A stretch of 64,000 bases of DNA, taken from assembly GCF_025753855.1 (NCBI RefSeq), contig NZ_JAOWPT010000008.1:1-64000 (forward strand), given 5' to 3'. Shown here piece by piece: positions 56,064 to 64,000 of the stretch (its first letter is position 1; every line of letters begins with the position of its first letter). The position numbers were made by a program, and so were the translations under genes. The notes under the pieces were generated by a model. The model did no database searches, was not told where the DNA came from, and was given only the letters and a program-made list of their open reading frames with translations. This stretch comes from Mesorhizobium sp. ZC-5 (lineage in GTDB: Bacteria > Pseudomonadota > Alphaproteobacteria > Rhizobiales > Rhizobiaceae).

Positions 56064-57698
56064 TCAAAACAGTGAGCCCTGGCTACCGGGCTCCTTGGCC
56101 TTTGTCACGGGCCGCGGCTTTGCCCGGCCTTCGCCGCTGGTGGCGATAGCGGTCGCCTTGCCGTCGGCGAAGCGCAGGCGCAGCGCATCGCCCGGCTTCA
56201 CCTCGGCCGCGCGCTTGATCAGTTCGCCCGACGAATCGAGCACCAGCGCGTAGCCGCGTTCGAGGATCGATTGCTCCGAGAGCTTCAGCGTCGACAGCAG
56301 GCGGTCGGCCTGGGTGAGACGGGTCCGCAGGCCGTCCAACTGAAGCGAGACGACTTGCTCGTGGCGCCGCGACGCAAGAACAAGCCGGTCGCGCGCCGAA
56401 TATACCGCGCGCAGCAGTGGGTTGATGGTGATCCTCGCCTGGGCGGCTTCGAAGCGGCGTTTTTTGAGCGCCAGCGAAGCGCTCGCGCATTTTGGCAATT
56501 GCTCGGAAGCCCGCAGGAATTTCACCCGCCTCTCGCGGGCGATGCCGCGCAGTGCCGCCTGCGCCCTCAGTACATCGCGGTCGGTCAGCTTGCGCCATTC
56601 GTCGATGCGCCGCGACAACGTCGCTGGCGACAGCTTGATGCCGCCGAGGCGCGCCCGCTTGCGTTCGGTGTTGACGATGAGCCCGCGGCCAAGCCGGCCG
56701 GTCACTTCGTCGAAATGCCGCCGCGGCAATGCCAGCAATTGGTCGGCCGTGGGCAGCGCGCGCGACGCGGCGCGCAGGGTCTGCTTGCGTCGGTCGATCG
56801 AACGCGTCACGCAGGCCCTGAGCCGCGCCGCGAGGCTCGCCAGCGTCGCCTCCAGTTCGGCCTTCACCGGCACTGCGATCTCGGCCGCACCCGTGGGCGT
56901 CGGTGCGCGCACATCGGCGACGAGGTCGATCAGCGTCCAGTCTGTTTCGTGGCCGACCGCCGAAATCACCGGGATTCTGGACGCAGCGACCGCACGCGCC
57001 AGCCCTTCGTCGTTAAAGCCCCAGAGGTCTTCCAGGCTGCCGCCGCCGCGCGCCACGATCAGCACGTCGGGACGCTTGATGGCATCGCCGAACGACAGCG
57101 CGTTGAACCCGTTGACCGCTGCCGCCACTTCGGCACCCGCCGTCTCGCCTTGGACGCGCACCGGCCAGACCAGCACATGCAGCGGAAAGCGGTCCGCGAT
57201 GCGGTGCAGGATATCGCGGATGACGGCGCCCGTTGGCGAAGTGATGACGCCGATCGTCATCGGCATGTGGGGCAGGGGCCGCTTGCGATCCTTCTCGAAC
57301 AGGCCCTCGGCGGCGAGCCGCCGCTTGCGTTCCTCGAGCAGCGCCATCAACGCCCCCGCACCCGCCGGCTCCAGGCTGTCGATGACGATCTGATAGTTCG
57401 ACTTGCCGGGATAGGTGGTCAGCTTGCCGGTGGCGATCACCTCCATCCCTTCCTCGGGACGGAATTTGAGCCGGCTCATCGTCGTGCGCCAGACCACCGC
57501 TTCCAGCCGCGCGCGATCGTCCTTCAGCGCGAAATAGGCATGGCCGGAGGAATGCGGGCCGCGGTAGCCGGAAATCTCGCCGCGCACCCGCACATTGCCG
57601 AAGGCGTCCTCGACGGTGCGCTTCAGCGCGCCGGAAATCTCGCTCACCGTGTATTCGGTGGCGTTGGTCTTCGAATCGGCGGTGAAAATGTCGCTCAT
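56064..57698 (-). CDS. xseA: Exodeoxyribonuclease VII large subunit
   Basis: The 544-residue subunit degrades single-stranded DNA with XseB. The N-terminal OB fold ([30 protein letters not shown]) is followed by the catalytic region with [14 protein letters not shown] and [21 protein letters not shown] near residue 219, then a coiled-coil tail and the C-terminal [13 protein letters not shown] longer Lys/Arg-rich tail than usual ends GSQGSLF. xseB is not adjacent. Confidence 0.96.
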   Translation of the reverse strand: MSDIFTADSKTNATEYTVSEISGALKRTVEDAFGNVRVRGEISGYRGPHSSGHAYFALKDDRARLEAVVWRTTMSRLKFRPEEGMEVIATGKLTTYPGKSNYQIVIDSLEPAGAGALMALLEERKRRLAAEGLFEKDRKRPLPHMPMTIGVITSPTGAVIRDILHRIADRFPLHVLVWPVRVQGETAGAEVAAAVNGFNALSFGDAIKRPDVLIVARGGGSLEDLWGFNDEGLARAVAASRIPVISAVGHETDWTLIDLVADVRAPTPTGAAEIAVPVKAELEATLASLAARLRACVTRSIDRRKQTLRAASRALPTADQLLALPRRHFDEVTGRLGRGLIVNTERKRARLGGIKLSPATLSRRIDEWRKLTDRDVLRAQAALRGIARERRVKFLRASEQLPKCASASLALKKRRFEAAQARITINPLLRAVYSARDRLVLASRRHEQVVSLQLDGLRTRLTQADRLLSTLKLSEQSILERGYALVLDSSGELIKRAAEVKPGDALRLRFADGKATAIATSGEGRAKPRPVTKAKEPGSQGSLF

Positions 57699-57785
57699 GC
57701 CGGAATTGGCGCGCGCCGGAGGGCCAAGGTCAAGAGCTTCGCTCTTCGTGCGTTGAAACCTCCCGCGCTCGGCCGCCGCCGGTGC

Positions 57786-58742
57786 CTACCAGCCCGGCAT
57801 GACGTGGCTCGGCTTCAGCCTGCGGCCGCGCAGGGCGGCCATTGCGGCGAAGTCGAACGTGCCGGCATCCTCGGCCAACGGCACCGAAATGTTGTCCAGG
57901 CTCTCTGTGATGTGGCGCGCCAGGGCGTCGACGATCTCCGGCTTCGACGAATGGCCGCGCATGATGCCGATCTTGATGTCGGGCAGCGGGCTGAACCCGT
58001 CGGCTTCGCCCAGCACCCGCATGCCGGGCCGCAGCGCGCATTCCGGCAGAACGGAGATCGCCAAGCCGGACATGACCGCAGCGATGATGACGGTCGCCGA
58101 CCAGCTGGTGAACAGCACGCGGTATTCCCGGCTCGACGCGTCCAGCGCGTCGCAGGCGTGGCGGCGCCATTGGCAGGTCGGCCTCCCGAAGGCGAGCGGC
58201 AGCGATTCCTGCTCATGTGTCAGGTGGTTGGCCGACGTCACCCACAGCAGCGGCTCGCGCCGGACCACTTCCGACTGGCTGCGCGTCCCGTCATGCGTCA
58301 CCAGCGCGAGGTCGAGATTGCCGCGCTTGATGTGCTCGACGAGATTGAAGGTCGGTTCGCACACCACCGACAGTTCGACCCGCGGGTTGGAGCGCGAGAA
58401 ACGCGCCATGATCTCCGGCAGGAAGCGGTCGGCATAATCGTCCGGCGTTCCGATGCGGATATGGCCCTCAAGGCTGGAATCGTCGAACGCGGCAAGCGTC
58501 TCGCGATTCAGCCGGATCATTCGCCGCGCATAGGAGAGCAGCTTCTCGCCCTCTTCGCTGAGCTTGTTGGTGCGGCCGTCCTTCTCGAACAGCGGCTTGC
58601 CAATGCGCTCTTCCAGGCGCCGCATCTGCATGGACACCGCCGACTGGGTGCGGTGCACCTCGTCGGCCGCCTTGGTGAAACTGCCGGTATCGGCAATCTG
58701 GATGAAGGTCTGCAACTGGTCGAGATCGAGCGGTGCGGCCAT
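57786..58742 (-). CDS. LysR-family transcriptional regulator
   Basis: The protein has 318 residues from the ATG at 58740-58742. The N-terminal winged helix is LDQLQTFIQIADTGSFTKAADEVHRTQSAVSMQMRRLEERIG, a textbook LysR sequence. The effector domain follows (GHIRIGTPDDYADRFLPEIMARF). It is divergent from a DUF1127 gene, an arrangement seen repeatedly in Rhizobiales, which suggests it controls that gene. Inducer unknown. Confidence 0.92.
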   Translation of the reverse strand: MAAPLDLDQLQTFIQIADTGSFTKAADEVHRTQSAVSMQMRRLEERIGKPLFEKDGRTNKLSEEGEKLLSYARRMIRLNRETLAAFDDSSLEGHIRIGTPDDYADRFLPEIMARFSRSNPRVELSVVCEPTFNLVEHIKRGNLDLALVTHDGTRSQSEVVRREPLLWVTSANHLTHEQESLPLAFGRPTCQWRRHACDALDASSREYRVLFTSWSATVIIAAVMSGLAISVLPECALRPGMRVLGEADGFSPLPDIKIGIMRGHSSKPEIVDALARHITESLDNISVPLAEDAGTFDFAAMAALRGRRLKPSHVMPGW

Positions 58743-58931
58743 TGGGATCAATCCATCATCAATGTTGATGCTAAAGATTAAAAACATTCGTTAGACTAAT
58801 CAATAGGCCGCTGGCAATCTCCAACCCGTCCACGAAGACGTGTGTGAATCGCACAGGAACGGCCGCATCCTCCCGGCGCCGTTCTTGCGTGGATTCGCGC
58901 CCGTCAGGCCTGATGAAAAGGAGAAACGGCC

Positions 58932-59222
58932 ATGACGACACTCGACCACAGCACCCCGGCGATGCACCCTGCAACGCGTCCGGCTCTCGTGACCCGTGCC
59001 GTCAACGCCGTATCGATTTTTTATCGCAGCTGGAAAAATCGCCGCGAGTTTTATCATCTCGGCAATATGTCGGATGCCGAACTGGCCGATATCGGCCTGA
59101 CCCGCGCCGACCTCCACGTAGCGGTGAGGTCGCCATTCGATTTCGATCCGACCGCGCAACTCGGCGCGTTGGCGAAAGCGCGTGCCGAAGCCGGCGAAGA
59201 TGCCGCGCGCCGGGTCTGCTGA
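58932..59222 (+). CDS. DUF1127 domain-containing small protein
   Basis: The 96-residue protein carries the DUF1127 motif in its middle: RSWKNRREFYHLGNMSDAELADIGLTRADL. AAAGGAGAAACGGCC precedes the ATG. Small basic DUF1127 proteins in Agrobacterium have been linked to RNA turnover and phosphate/carbon metabolism. A strong terminator follows, so it is a single-gene unit opposite the LysR gene. Confidence 0.93.
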   Translation: MTTLDHSTPAMHPATRPALVTRAVNAVSIFYRSWKNRREFYHLGNMSDAELADIGLTRADLHVAVRSPFDFDPTAQLGALAKARAEAGEDAARRVC

Positions 59223-59298
59223 AGACGCTCACGAAGGGTTCTGCAGGCATTTCCCCCACACTCCCCTCACCGGTTTCCCGCCGGTTGCCTGCAATCCT

Positions 59299-59328
59299 GC
59301 CCGGCCTCCCTGCGAGGCCGGGCTTTTT
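59299..59328 (+). terminator. Intrinsic terminator of the DUF1127 gene
   Basis: GCCCGGCCT (59299-59307) pairs perfectly with AGGCCGGGC (59315-59323) and is followed by a run of five T residues. It lies about 75 bases after the DUF1127 stop. Confidence 0.93.
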
Positions 59329-59429
59329 CTTGCTCAGGCACCGGTAATTTTGCCAGTTAGCGAGTTATGCCCGTTAATCCCGTTTTCCACAGGGCCGCAG
59401 GGGTTGGCGCTGCCCGAAACCTGGCATAC

Positions 59430-59796
59430 CGTTGGGTCAACTTAAGTCCCATTGATTGACCCGGACTGGTCGACGGATCGAAATCTTGGGGTAGCTTGAG
59501 GCCCGTGCCGGACAGGCATGCAGGCGGCTTCGGTCGCAGGCGAGTTTGGTCGGAGACCCACGGGGAGCCATCGCCACGGTTGCAAACGCGAACGATGGAC
59601 CGATGCTGCCATGAAAGCCGGACAATGCTTTCGATGGTGCGCTGAGCGAAGCCTTCACCGGTTGCGCGGGCGCGGTCTGGAACGGGCGTATCTCAAAAGG
59701 AAACGAACCGCTCAGGCCGTCAACATCAAGGCCATTTCGGTGGGCTTGAATTGACAGGGAGGCGCTGGGAGAAATCCCGGCGCTTTCTCCTTTTTG
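59430..59796 (+). ncRNA. Candidate structured RNA gene between DUF1127 and hicAB
   Basis: About 360 bases with no convincing gene on either strand. The left end has an inverted pair GGGTCAA (59434-59440)/TTGACCC (59456-59462) that could include a promoter. The right end is a rightward terminator with a GAAA tetraloop at 59760-59796. A transcript between them would be stem-rich and GC-rich. I could not match it to tmRNA, RNase P, SRP or 6S RNA. Alternatives are a decayed mobile element or a broken gene. The 5' end is only indicated. Confidence 0.35.
59760..59796 (+). terminator. Rightward terminator with GAAA tetraloop
   Basis: AGGCGCTGGGA (59760-59770) pairs with TCCCGGCGCTT (59775-59785), using G-T pairs, around loop GAAA, followed by TCTCCTTTTTGG. 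The T tract is on the right, so it ends a rightward transcript and not the leftward hicAB unit. Confidence 0.75.
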
Positions 59797-59799
59797 GGA

Positions 59800-60048
59800 C
59801 TAGGCCGACCTGTTGGCGGATTGCTGCTGAGCCAATGCAAGTCTGGCGGAAGGCGCGGGAACTGCACGCCCGAGGTCCTGCGCTGCCTCCATCCACACGG
59901 TGATGGCATCCTGCACGTTCGCAAGCGCTTGTTCCGGCGTCTCGCCGTCGCTCATGCAGCCAGGCAGGTCAGGCACGATCGCCGAAAACCCACCTCCGTC
60001 TTCGGATGGCAACGGCGCGATGATAATCGGATACTCAAGCCTGCTCAT
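59800..60048 (-). CDS. hicB: HicB-family antitoxin
   Basis: The 82-residue protein has the HicB partial RNase-H-like fold: EYPIIIAPLPSEDGGGFSAIVPDLPGCMSDGETPEQALANVQDAITVWMEAA. Its tail is short (SARLALAQQQSANRSA) and a clear DNA-binding domain is not evident, so autoregulation may rely on a minimal tail or the complex. The start overlaps the hicA stop (ATGA), giving the usual toxin-first hicAB order. Confidence 0.93.
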   Translation of the reverse strand: MSRLEYPIIIAPLPSEDGGGFSAIVPDLPGCMSDGETPEQALANVQDAITVWMEAAQDLGRAVPAPSARLALAQQQSANRSA

Positions 60049-60266
60049 AGTTTCTCGTTGGCCTCGTCGATGAAGGCTACCAGCTTGCGAATATATACGG
60101 GTTTGATGGGGCGTTTGAAAGGCACCGTCAAAATCTGCGGCAGGTTGGCGTGAAACACCTTGTAATGTGATCCACCAGATCGTGGCGGTTCACATCGAAC
60201 ACCGGTCTCGCGACACACCGCAGCGACATCGTGGATGGACCAGTCGCCTCTGGGATTACGGCGCAT
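60045..60266 (-). CDS. hicA: HicA-family mRNA interferase toxin
   Basis: The 73-residue double-stranded-RNA-binding-like protein carries the HicA core: VAAVCRETGVRCEPPRSGGSHYKVFH, with the catalytic His34 in GGSHYKV. HicA cleaves mRNA independently of ribosomes until neutralised by HicB. The gene is 27 bases after the upstream gene on the same strand, and hicB overlaps its end by four bases. Confidence 0.92.
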   Translation of the reverse strand: MRRNPRGDWSIHDVAAVCRETGVRCEPPRSGGSHYKVFHANLPQILTVPFKRPIKPVYIRKLVAFIDEANEKL

Positions 60267-60293
60267 CTGGTCCAGCTCACAGGCGAAACTTGC

Positions 60294-61205
60294 CTACCGA
60301 TACCGGTCCATTCCCTTGGTGAACTGGTCGAAGATCGACTCCACGCCCTTCTGGTAGTCGTCGCGCTGCTTACTGCCGGTCTCGAACATCTTGCCGAACA
60401 GGTCGTCATAGGGGTTGCTGGCGCGGCCAGACGGGTTGGCGCGGGGTTGTGGCGCGGGTTCCGGCTCAGGCTGCCGCCCGCGGGCCTGGCCGCCGCCCAG
60501 CATCTCCTCGAAGATCTTCCCCAGCGGGTTGTCGCCATAAGGGTTTTGCTGCGGGGCCTGCTGGCGGGTTTGCGGCTGCTGCGCCGCACCGCCGCCGAAC
60601 ATGTCCTGCAACACCTTGCCGAAGGGATTGTCGAACGGGTTCGCAGGCTGTTGCGGCGCCTGGCGCTGTTGCGGCTGTGGCGATTGCGGAACGCCAAAAC
60701 CGCCGCCCTGCTTCATCATCTGCTCGATGATCTCCTGCAGCGGATTGCCGCCGCCGCCGGGGAAACCGCTGGCCGCCTGCATCTGCCCGGTCGACTGCTT
60801 GAACAGACCCCCCATCACCATCGAGGCGATCACCGGCAGCATCTGTTGCAGCACCTGCTGGCCGATGCCGGTCGCCTGCGCCGCCTGGCTGGCGACGGCG
60901 CGAGAAAGCTCCTTCGAGCCGAACAGATGGCCGAGGATGCCGTTGCCTTCATCGACGCCTTGCGGCGCAAAGGCCTTTGATGCGTCCTCGAAATATTTGG
61001 CGTGCTGGCCGCTCGCCATGGCGGTCAGGAACGAGCCGACCCCGTAGGGGTCCGACGTGTTGCGTTTCAGCCCTTGGCTGAATGCCGGTAGCAGCGCCTC
61101 GACGGCCAACTGCGTCTGCTGCTGCGATAAGTTGAACTGCCTGGCCAGCATCTCGATGCCGTGGCCGTTCTGGGCATTCGCCAGCGTGTCGAAAAGGGTG
61201 GGCAT
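60294..61205 (-). CDS. DUF937 domain-containing protein with Gln/Pro/Gly-rich C-terminal half
   Basis: The 303-residue protein starts at an ATG preceded by GAGGAGAAACC. The N-terminal 140 residues form a DUF937 domain (MPTLFDTLANAQNGHGIEMLARQFNLSQQQTQLAVEALLPAFSQGL ... ILGHLFGSKELSRAVASQAA). The rest contains repeated NPFGKVLQDMFGGG-, NPLGKIFEEMLGGG- and NPYDDLFGKMFETG-type units joined by Gln/Pro linkers. These may be short amphipathic helices. The function of DUF937 is not known. No neighbour gives a clear hint. Confidence 0.85.
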   Translation of the reverse strand: MPTLFDTLANAQNGHGIEMLARQFNLSQQQTQLAVEALLPAFSQGLKRNTSDPYGVGSFLTAMASGQHAKYFEDASKAFAPQGVDEGNGILGHLFGSKELSRAVASQAAQATGIGQQVLQQMLPVIASMVMGGLFKQSTGQMQAASGFPGGGGNPLQEIIEQMMKQGGGFGVPQSPQPQQRQAPQQPANPFDNPFGKVLQDMFGGGAAQQPQTRQQAPQQNPYGDNPLGKIFEEMLGGGQARGRQPEPEPAPQPRANPSGRASNPYDDLFGKMFETGSKQRDDYQKGVESIFDQFTKGMDRYR

Positions 61206-61300
61206 GACGGTTTCTCCTCGCAAGCCGTATCCGGTTGCTGGAAACCTAGCCGAAACCGCGCCGTCCGCCTATGGGGTGGTTCGCCATGCCCTCCAGAACA

Positions 61301-62257
61301 TCAGCTATACCAGTTCAATTTGAAGCCCCACCTTCCCACATCGTAAGCAAAGGCCAGCCCCCAATAAAAGATAAAGTAGGATCCACCCGCCAGCAGAGCG
61401 GCTGCGCTGAACTGCTCCAGTTTGCCCGGATGCCGCGACGCCCAGTTGGCAATTCGCTTGGAAAACGGCACCAACAACAGCAAGAAGAGCAGGACCATCA
61501 CCAGGATCTGCCCGATACCCTGGACGGCCATCACTGCACCGCCATAGAGCGAGTTTTCCGAAGCCGCCGCATATGCAAGAAAATCACGGAATACCGGAAA
61601 CGGACGTCCGACGGCAAACAATCCGACAAGCACCCCCATCAGACCTGCCTTGGTCAGCGGGGAAGCAAAAAAGCGAAGCAATCCCTTCGGAAGCCTCGTT
61701 ATCACTCTGTCCAGAAACCCGAAGGAAATAAGCCCCCAAACAAACAAAACACCGCCGAGTGCTGTGAAAATAATCTGCGCCTGAGCCAGGCGGTTCGGTC
61801 TCTCATTGAACACGCCGATGCGTTCCGCCCCAAGGGTGCCGATATACGCGCCGTATACAAAGCAGACCAGGAGCACGCTGAGCGTGAAGACTCCGAGAGC
61901 TTTGAGCGCGAGCTGGCGAGGAGATCCGGCCCCATCGGATGAACACGCCAATCCGGGGAGCATGGCAAACACGACGCAGTTGCATGCCGTAAAGGTGGCA
62001 GCCAGGCCGGCGACGATCGCAAAGATAAAACCAAATCCTACGCCCTGTTCGTTATAGGAGCCGGACAGGCGCTCCGTATCGCCAATCGTCTGACCGGCAA
62101 CGAAATCTTTTCCGAAGCCGTCCACCCAGTGGTAGTTCCAAAAGCCCGCTATCAAGACACCCAGCACAATCGCGCACAATGCCCACAGCAAGCGGCTCCG
62201 GTGGTTGGGGAACAATCCGCTGAATGTTGTTTCTCCGACTATATGGCTGTCCGTCAT
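61301..62257 (-). CDS. CcdA/DsbD-superfamily-like membrane protein with a Cys-x-Cys motif
   Basis: The 318-residue protein starts at an ATG preceded by GAGGAGGC and has seven or eight helices. The segment GLAATFTACNCVVFAMLPGLAC resembles the cysteine/proline helix of CcdA or DsbD transmembrane domains, but the order is T-A-C-N-C. A second equivalent comes later in LYGGAVMAVQGIGQILVM without Cys. This points to thiol or reductant transfer across the membrane or to a related transporter. Codon use looks slightly less GC-biased than its neighbours. The family call is tentative. Confidence 0.55.
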   Translation of the reverse strand: MTDSHIVGETTFSGLFPNHRSRLLWALCAIVLGVLIAGFWNYHWVDGFGKDFVAGQTIGDTERLSGSYNEQGVGFGFIFAIVAGLAATFTACNCVVFAMLPGLACSSDGAGSPRQLALKALGVFTLSVLLVCFVYGAYIGTLGAERIGVFNERPNRLAQAQIIFTALGGVLFVWGLISFGFLDRVITRLPKGLLRFFASPLTKAGLMGVLVGLFAVGRPFPVFRDFLAYAAASENSLYGGAVMAVQGIGQILVMVLLFLLLLVPFSKRIANWASRHPGKLEQFSAAALLAGGSYFIFYWGLAFAYDVGRWGFKLNWYS

Positions 62258-62644
62258 TTCGTAGCCTCCTCGTGCGATCCATTCCACGCGATGAACCCCG
62301 GACCTGAACGGCCGTTTGCGGCAGCCATGGCAAGGGCAATGTTTTCGGCTTAGAGCGATGCAACACCGACATTCGAGATAATGACGCGCTGCGGTGCACG
62401 GGCACGCTCTAATCGATGAGCTGGTCGAACTAGTCGGTGAAGTGGCGAATTCGAGCCGCTCGGGTGGCAAGCATTGTTATCGCCACCTGTGAGGAGGCGC
62501 CGAACGGCATTCGCTCAAGCCGACGGCGACCGGTTTGCTCTCGTGAGCATACTCTGCGAACAGGACGCAGCGTTTGTGATCGTGAAGAATTGGCGGAGGC
62601 TATTGCCCGGCCCGGGGCTCTTCCGGCAACCGGTATCTCCGCCC
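62258..62644. other. Gene-free stretch with an inverted repeat
   Basis: 387 bases between the CcdA-like gene and the glutamate-cysteine ligase gene, both leftward. It contains a perfect eight-base inverted pair TTAGAGCG (62350-62357)/CGCTCTAA (62405-62412) spanning 63 bases, similar in style to the other intergenic palindromes. No good gene or promoter is visible, though the promoter for the CcdA-like gene must lie here. Confidence 0.6.
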
Positions 62645-64000
62645 TCAGTAGGCATATTCCAGGAACACAGGTTCGATCGAGCCGCCCCAGCGCGTGTGGA
62701 AGGCGTTGCGCATTTCTTCGGCGCTTGTGGTGCCGCGTGCCACCACTTCGTCCAGCGGCGACAGGAAATTGGTTTCGTCGTAATCGTCGCGGTTGAGGCG
62801 CGCGCGGTTCTTGAGACCCTTACGCGAAATGGCCAGCACGTCGCGGGCGACATCGCGCAGGTTGCCTGTGCGGAATTCCGCACCGATGCCGGCGGCCGGC
62901 ACCGCGTCGCGCATGGCGAGCACTTCGTCATAGGTCCAGTCCGCCGTCAGCATCTCGGCCGCGTCGAGCGCCTCTTCGTCATAGAGCAGGCCGACCCAGA
63001 ACGCTGGCAGCGCGCAGATGCGCCGCCAGGGGCCGCCGTCGGCGCCGCGCATCTCGAGGAAGCGCTTCAGGCGCACGTCCGGGAACAGCGTCGAGAGATG
63101 GTTTGCCCAGTCGCCCATCGTCGGCACGCCCTGCGGCACCGAATTGCGCAGCGCGCCATCCATGAATTGGCGGAAGGTGACGTGGGTGACGTCGTGGTAG
63201 TGGCCGTCGCGGATGACGAAATACATCGGCACGTCGAGCGCCCATTCGACATAGTCGGCGAAGCCGAATTCCGGCGAGAAGCAGAACTCGAGCAGCCCGG
63301 AGCGCTGGTTGTCGGTGTCGCGCCAGATTTCGCCGCGCCAGCTTTGCAGCCCGTTCGGCCGACCCTCGGTGAACGGCGAGTTGGCGAACAGCGCCGTCGA
63401 CAGCGGCTGCAGCTTCAACGAAACCTGCATTTTGCGGCGCATGTCGGCTTCGGAGGAAAAATCGAGATTCACCTGGATCGTGCAGGTGCGGTACATCATG
63501 TCGAGGCCCTGCTTGCCCACCTTCGGCATGTAGCGCGTCATGATCTCGTAGCGCGATTTCGGCATTTTTGGCGTTTCGGCGAGCGTCCATTTCGGGCTGC
63601 CGCCGAGGCCGAGGAAACGGATGCCCAGTGGCTCGGCGATTTCGCGCAACTGCGCCAGGTGTGCGTTGCCCTCGCGGCAGGTCTGGTGGATCGTCTCGAG
63701 CGGCGCGCCGGAAAGCTCGAACTGGCCGCCGGGTTCCAGCGAGATGGCACCCTGGCCGGTCGGCTCGACCAACCCGATGATGCGGCCGTCATCGACGATC
63801 GGATCCCAGCCGAGTGTCCGCTGCATGCCTTCCAGCAGCGCGCGGATGCCGCGTTCGCCGCCATAAGGCACGGGGCTGTTGCCGTCGATATAGAAGGGAA
63901 ATTTCTCGTGCTCGGTGCCGATCCGCCACTTGTCCCGCGGTTTGTTGCCCTCGGCCAGATAGTCGACCAGCTCGTCGACGCTTTCGATGGGCCGGAAATC
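62645..64000 (-). CDS. gshA: Glutamate-cysteine ligase, C-terminal 452 residues (5' end outside the window)
   Basis: The frame is open to the right edge. Near that edge it reads DKWRIGTEHEKFPFYIDG, then YGGERGIRALLEGMQ and GQGAISLEPGGQFELSGAPLETIHQTC, the plant/alphaproteobacterial type of glutamate-cysteine ligase (GCS2 class). Later motifs include MYRTCTIQVNLDFSSEADMRRK and the C-terminal RWGGSIEPVFLEYAY. The enzyme makes gamma-glutamylcysteine, the first glutathione step. Little N-terminal sequence is missing, probably only a few residues. Confidence 0.95.
   Translation of the reverse strand, partial: DFRPIESVDELVDYLAEGNKPRDKWRIGTEHEKFPFYIDGNSPVPYGGERGIRALLEGMQRTLGWDPIVDDGRIIGLVEPTGQGAISLEPGGQFELSGAPLETIHQTCREGNAHLAQLREIAEPLGIRFLGLGGSPKWTLAETPKMPKSRYEIMTRYMPKVGKQGLDMMYRTCTIQVNLDFSSEADMRRKMQVSLKLQPLSTALFANSPFTEGRPNGLQSWRGEIWRDTDNQRSGLLEFCFSPEFGFADYVEWALDVPMYFVIRDGHYHDVTHVTFRQFMDGALRNSVPQGVPTMGDWANHLSTLFPDVRLKRFLEMRGADGGPWRRICALPAFWVGLLYDEEALDAAEMLTADWTYDEVLAMRDAVPAAGIGAEFRTGNLRDVARDVLAISRKGLKNRARLNRDDYDETNFLSPLDEVVARGTTSAEEMRNAFHTRWGGSIEPVFLEYAY

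Noticed and set aside
59480-59700. tmRNA, because of the segment GCAAACGCGAAC
   Set aside because: The tag codons do not follow the conserved Ala-Asn-Asp-Asn pattern and no tRNA-like ends were found.
59437-59754. Two overlapping short frames in the non-coding block, one on each strand
   Set aside because: Neither has a ribosome site or recognisable domain, and both are rich in Arg/Ser/Cys as random GC-rich frames are.

Overview
The window is chromosomal DNA of high GC content from an alphaproteobacterium of the order Rhizobiales, most likely of the Phyllobacteriaceae/Mesorhizobium type. The evidence is the mix of families: a zwf-pgl-edd Entner-Doudoroff operon, a PdhS-type cell-cycle kinase, a phasin, an isocitrate lyase gene divergent from a short-chain fatty acyl-CoA responsive regulator, a DUF1127 gene beside a LysR gene, an iron-uptake promoter with both RirA-type and Irr-type boxes, rhizobial-style palindromic intergenic repeats, and a tRNA-His without the extra 5' G. 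No prophage, conjugative element, intact insertion sequence or CRISPR array is visible. It looks like core genome with small repeat insertions and some decayed genes.

Layout: 0.0-0.7 kb holds the 5' end of an SDR dehydrogenase gene and the frameshifted C-terminal remnant of a sugar-type ABC ATPase. An MscS channel, a COG4091-type dehydrogenase and proC follow (0.7-5.2 kb). From 5.3 to 14.7 kb lies a polysaccharide cluster with a polymerase/ligase, GT2, GT4-like and GT26 glycosyltransferases, a DUF6492 protein, a flippase and a Wzz-type co-polymerase without a kinase domain. No initiating transferase or outer-membrane exporter is in view. folD, a GlxA-type regulator, edd-pgl-zwf, an aldehyde dehydrogenase/SDR pair, an omptin and a frameshifted sugar O-acetyltransferase occupy 14.8-25.2 kb.

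From 25.2 to 32.2 kb are a gamma-glutamylated polyamine oxidase and synthetase pair separated by a heptanucleotide tandem repeat, an orphan receiver protein, a small gene with isocitrate lyase, and the divergent regulator. From 32.2 to 33.6 kb is a mosaic of palindromic repeats, two of which sit in frame inside a coding sequence. A LysR regulator, a quinone oxidoreductase, an EamA exporter and an NTF2-like protein lead to a complete potFGHI polyamine importer (37.7-41.8 kb). With the PuuA/PuuB-like enzymes this gives both import and catabolism of putrescine-type polyamines.

An AsmA protein and acetoacetyl-CoA synthetase follow, then an iron(III) ABC operon (46.2-49.1 kb) with a clear dual iron-control promoter, the PdhS-like kinase, a phasin and tRNA-His. 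The last 10 kb contain an esterase, a DmpA-type peptidase, xseA, a LysR/DUF1127 pair, a 350-base non-coding block that may be an RNA gene, a HicAB toxin-antitoxin pair, a DUF937 protein, a CcdA/DsbD-like membrane protein and most of a glutamate-cysteine ligase gene.

The observations most worth following are the gene with two in-frame palindromic insertions, the RirA/Irr dual promoter, the possible RNA genes near 46.1 and 59.6 kb, and the kinase-less Wzz protein with a long Pro/Gln/Tyr-rich tail.
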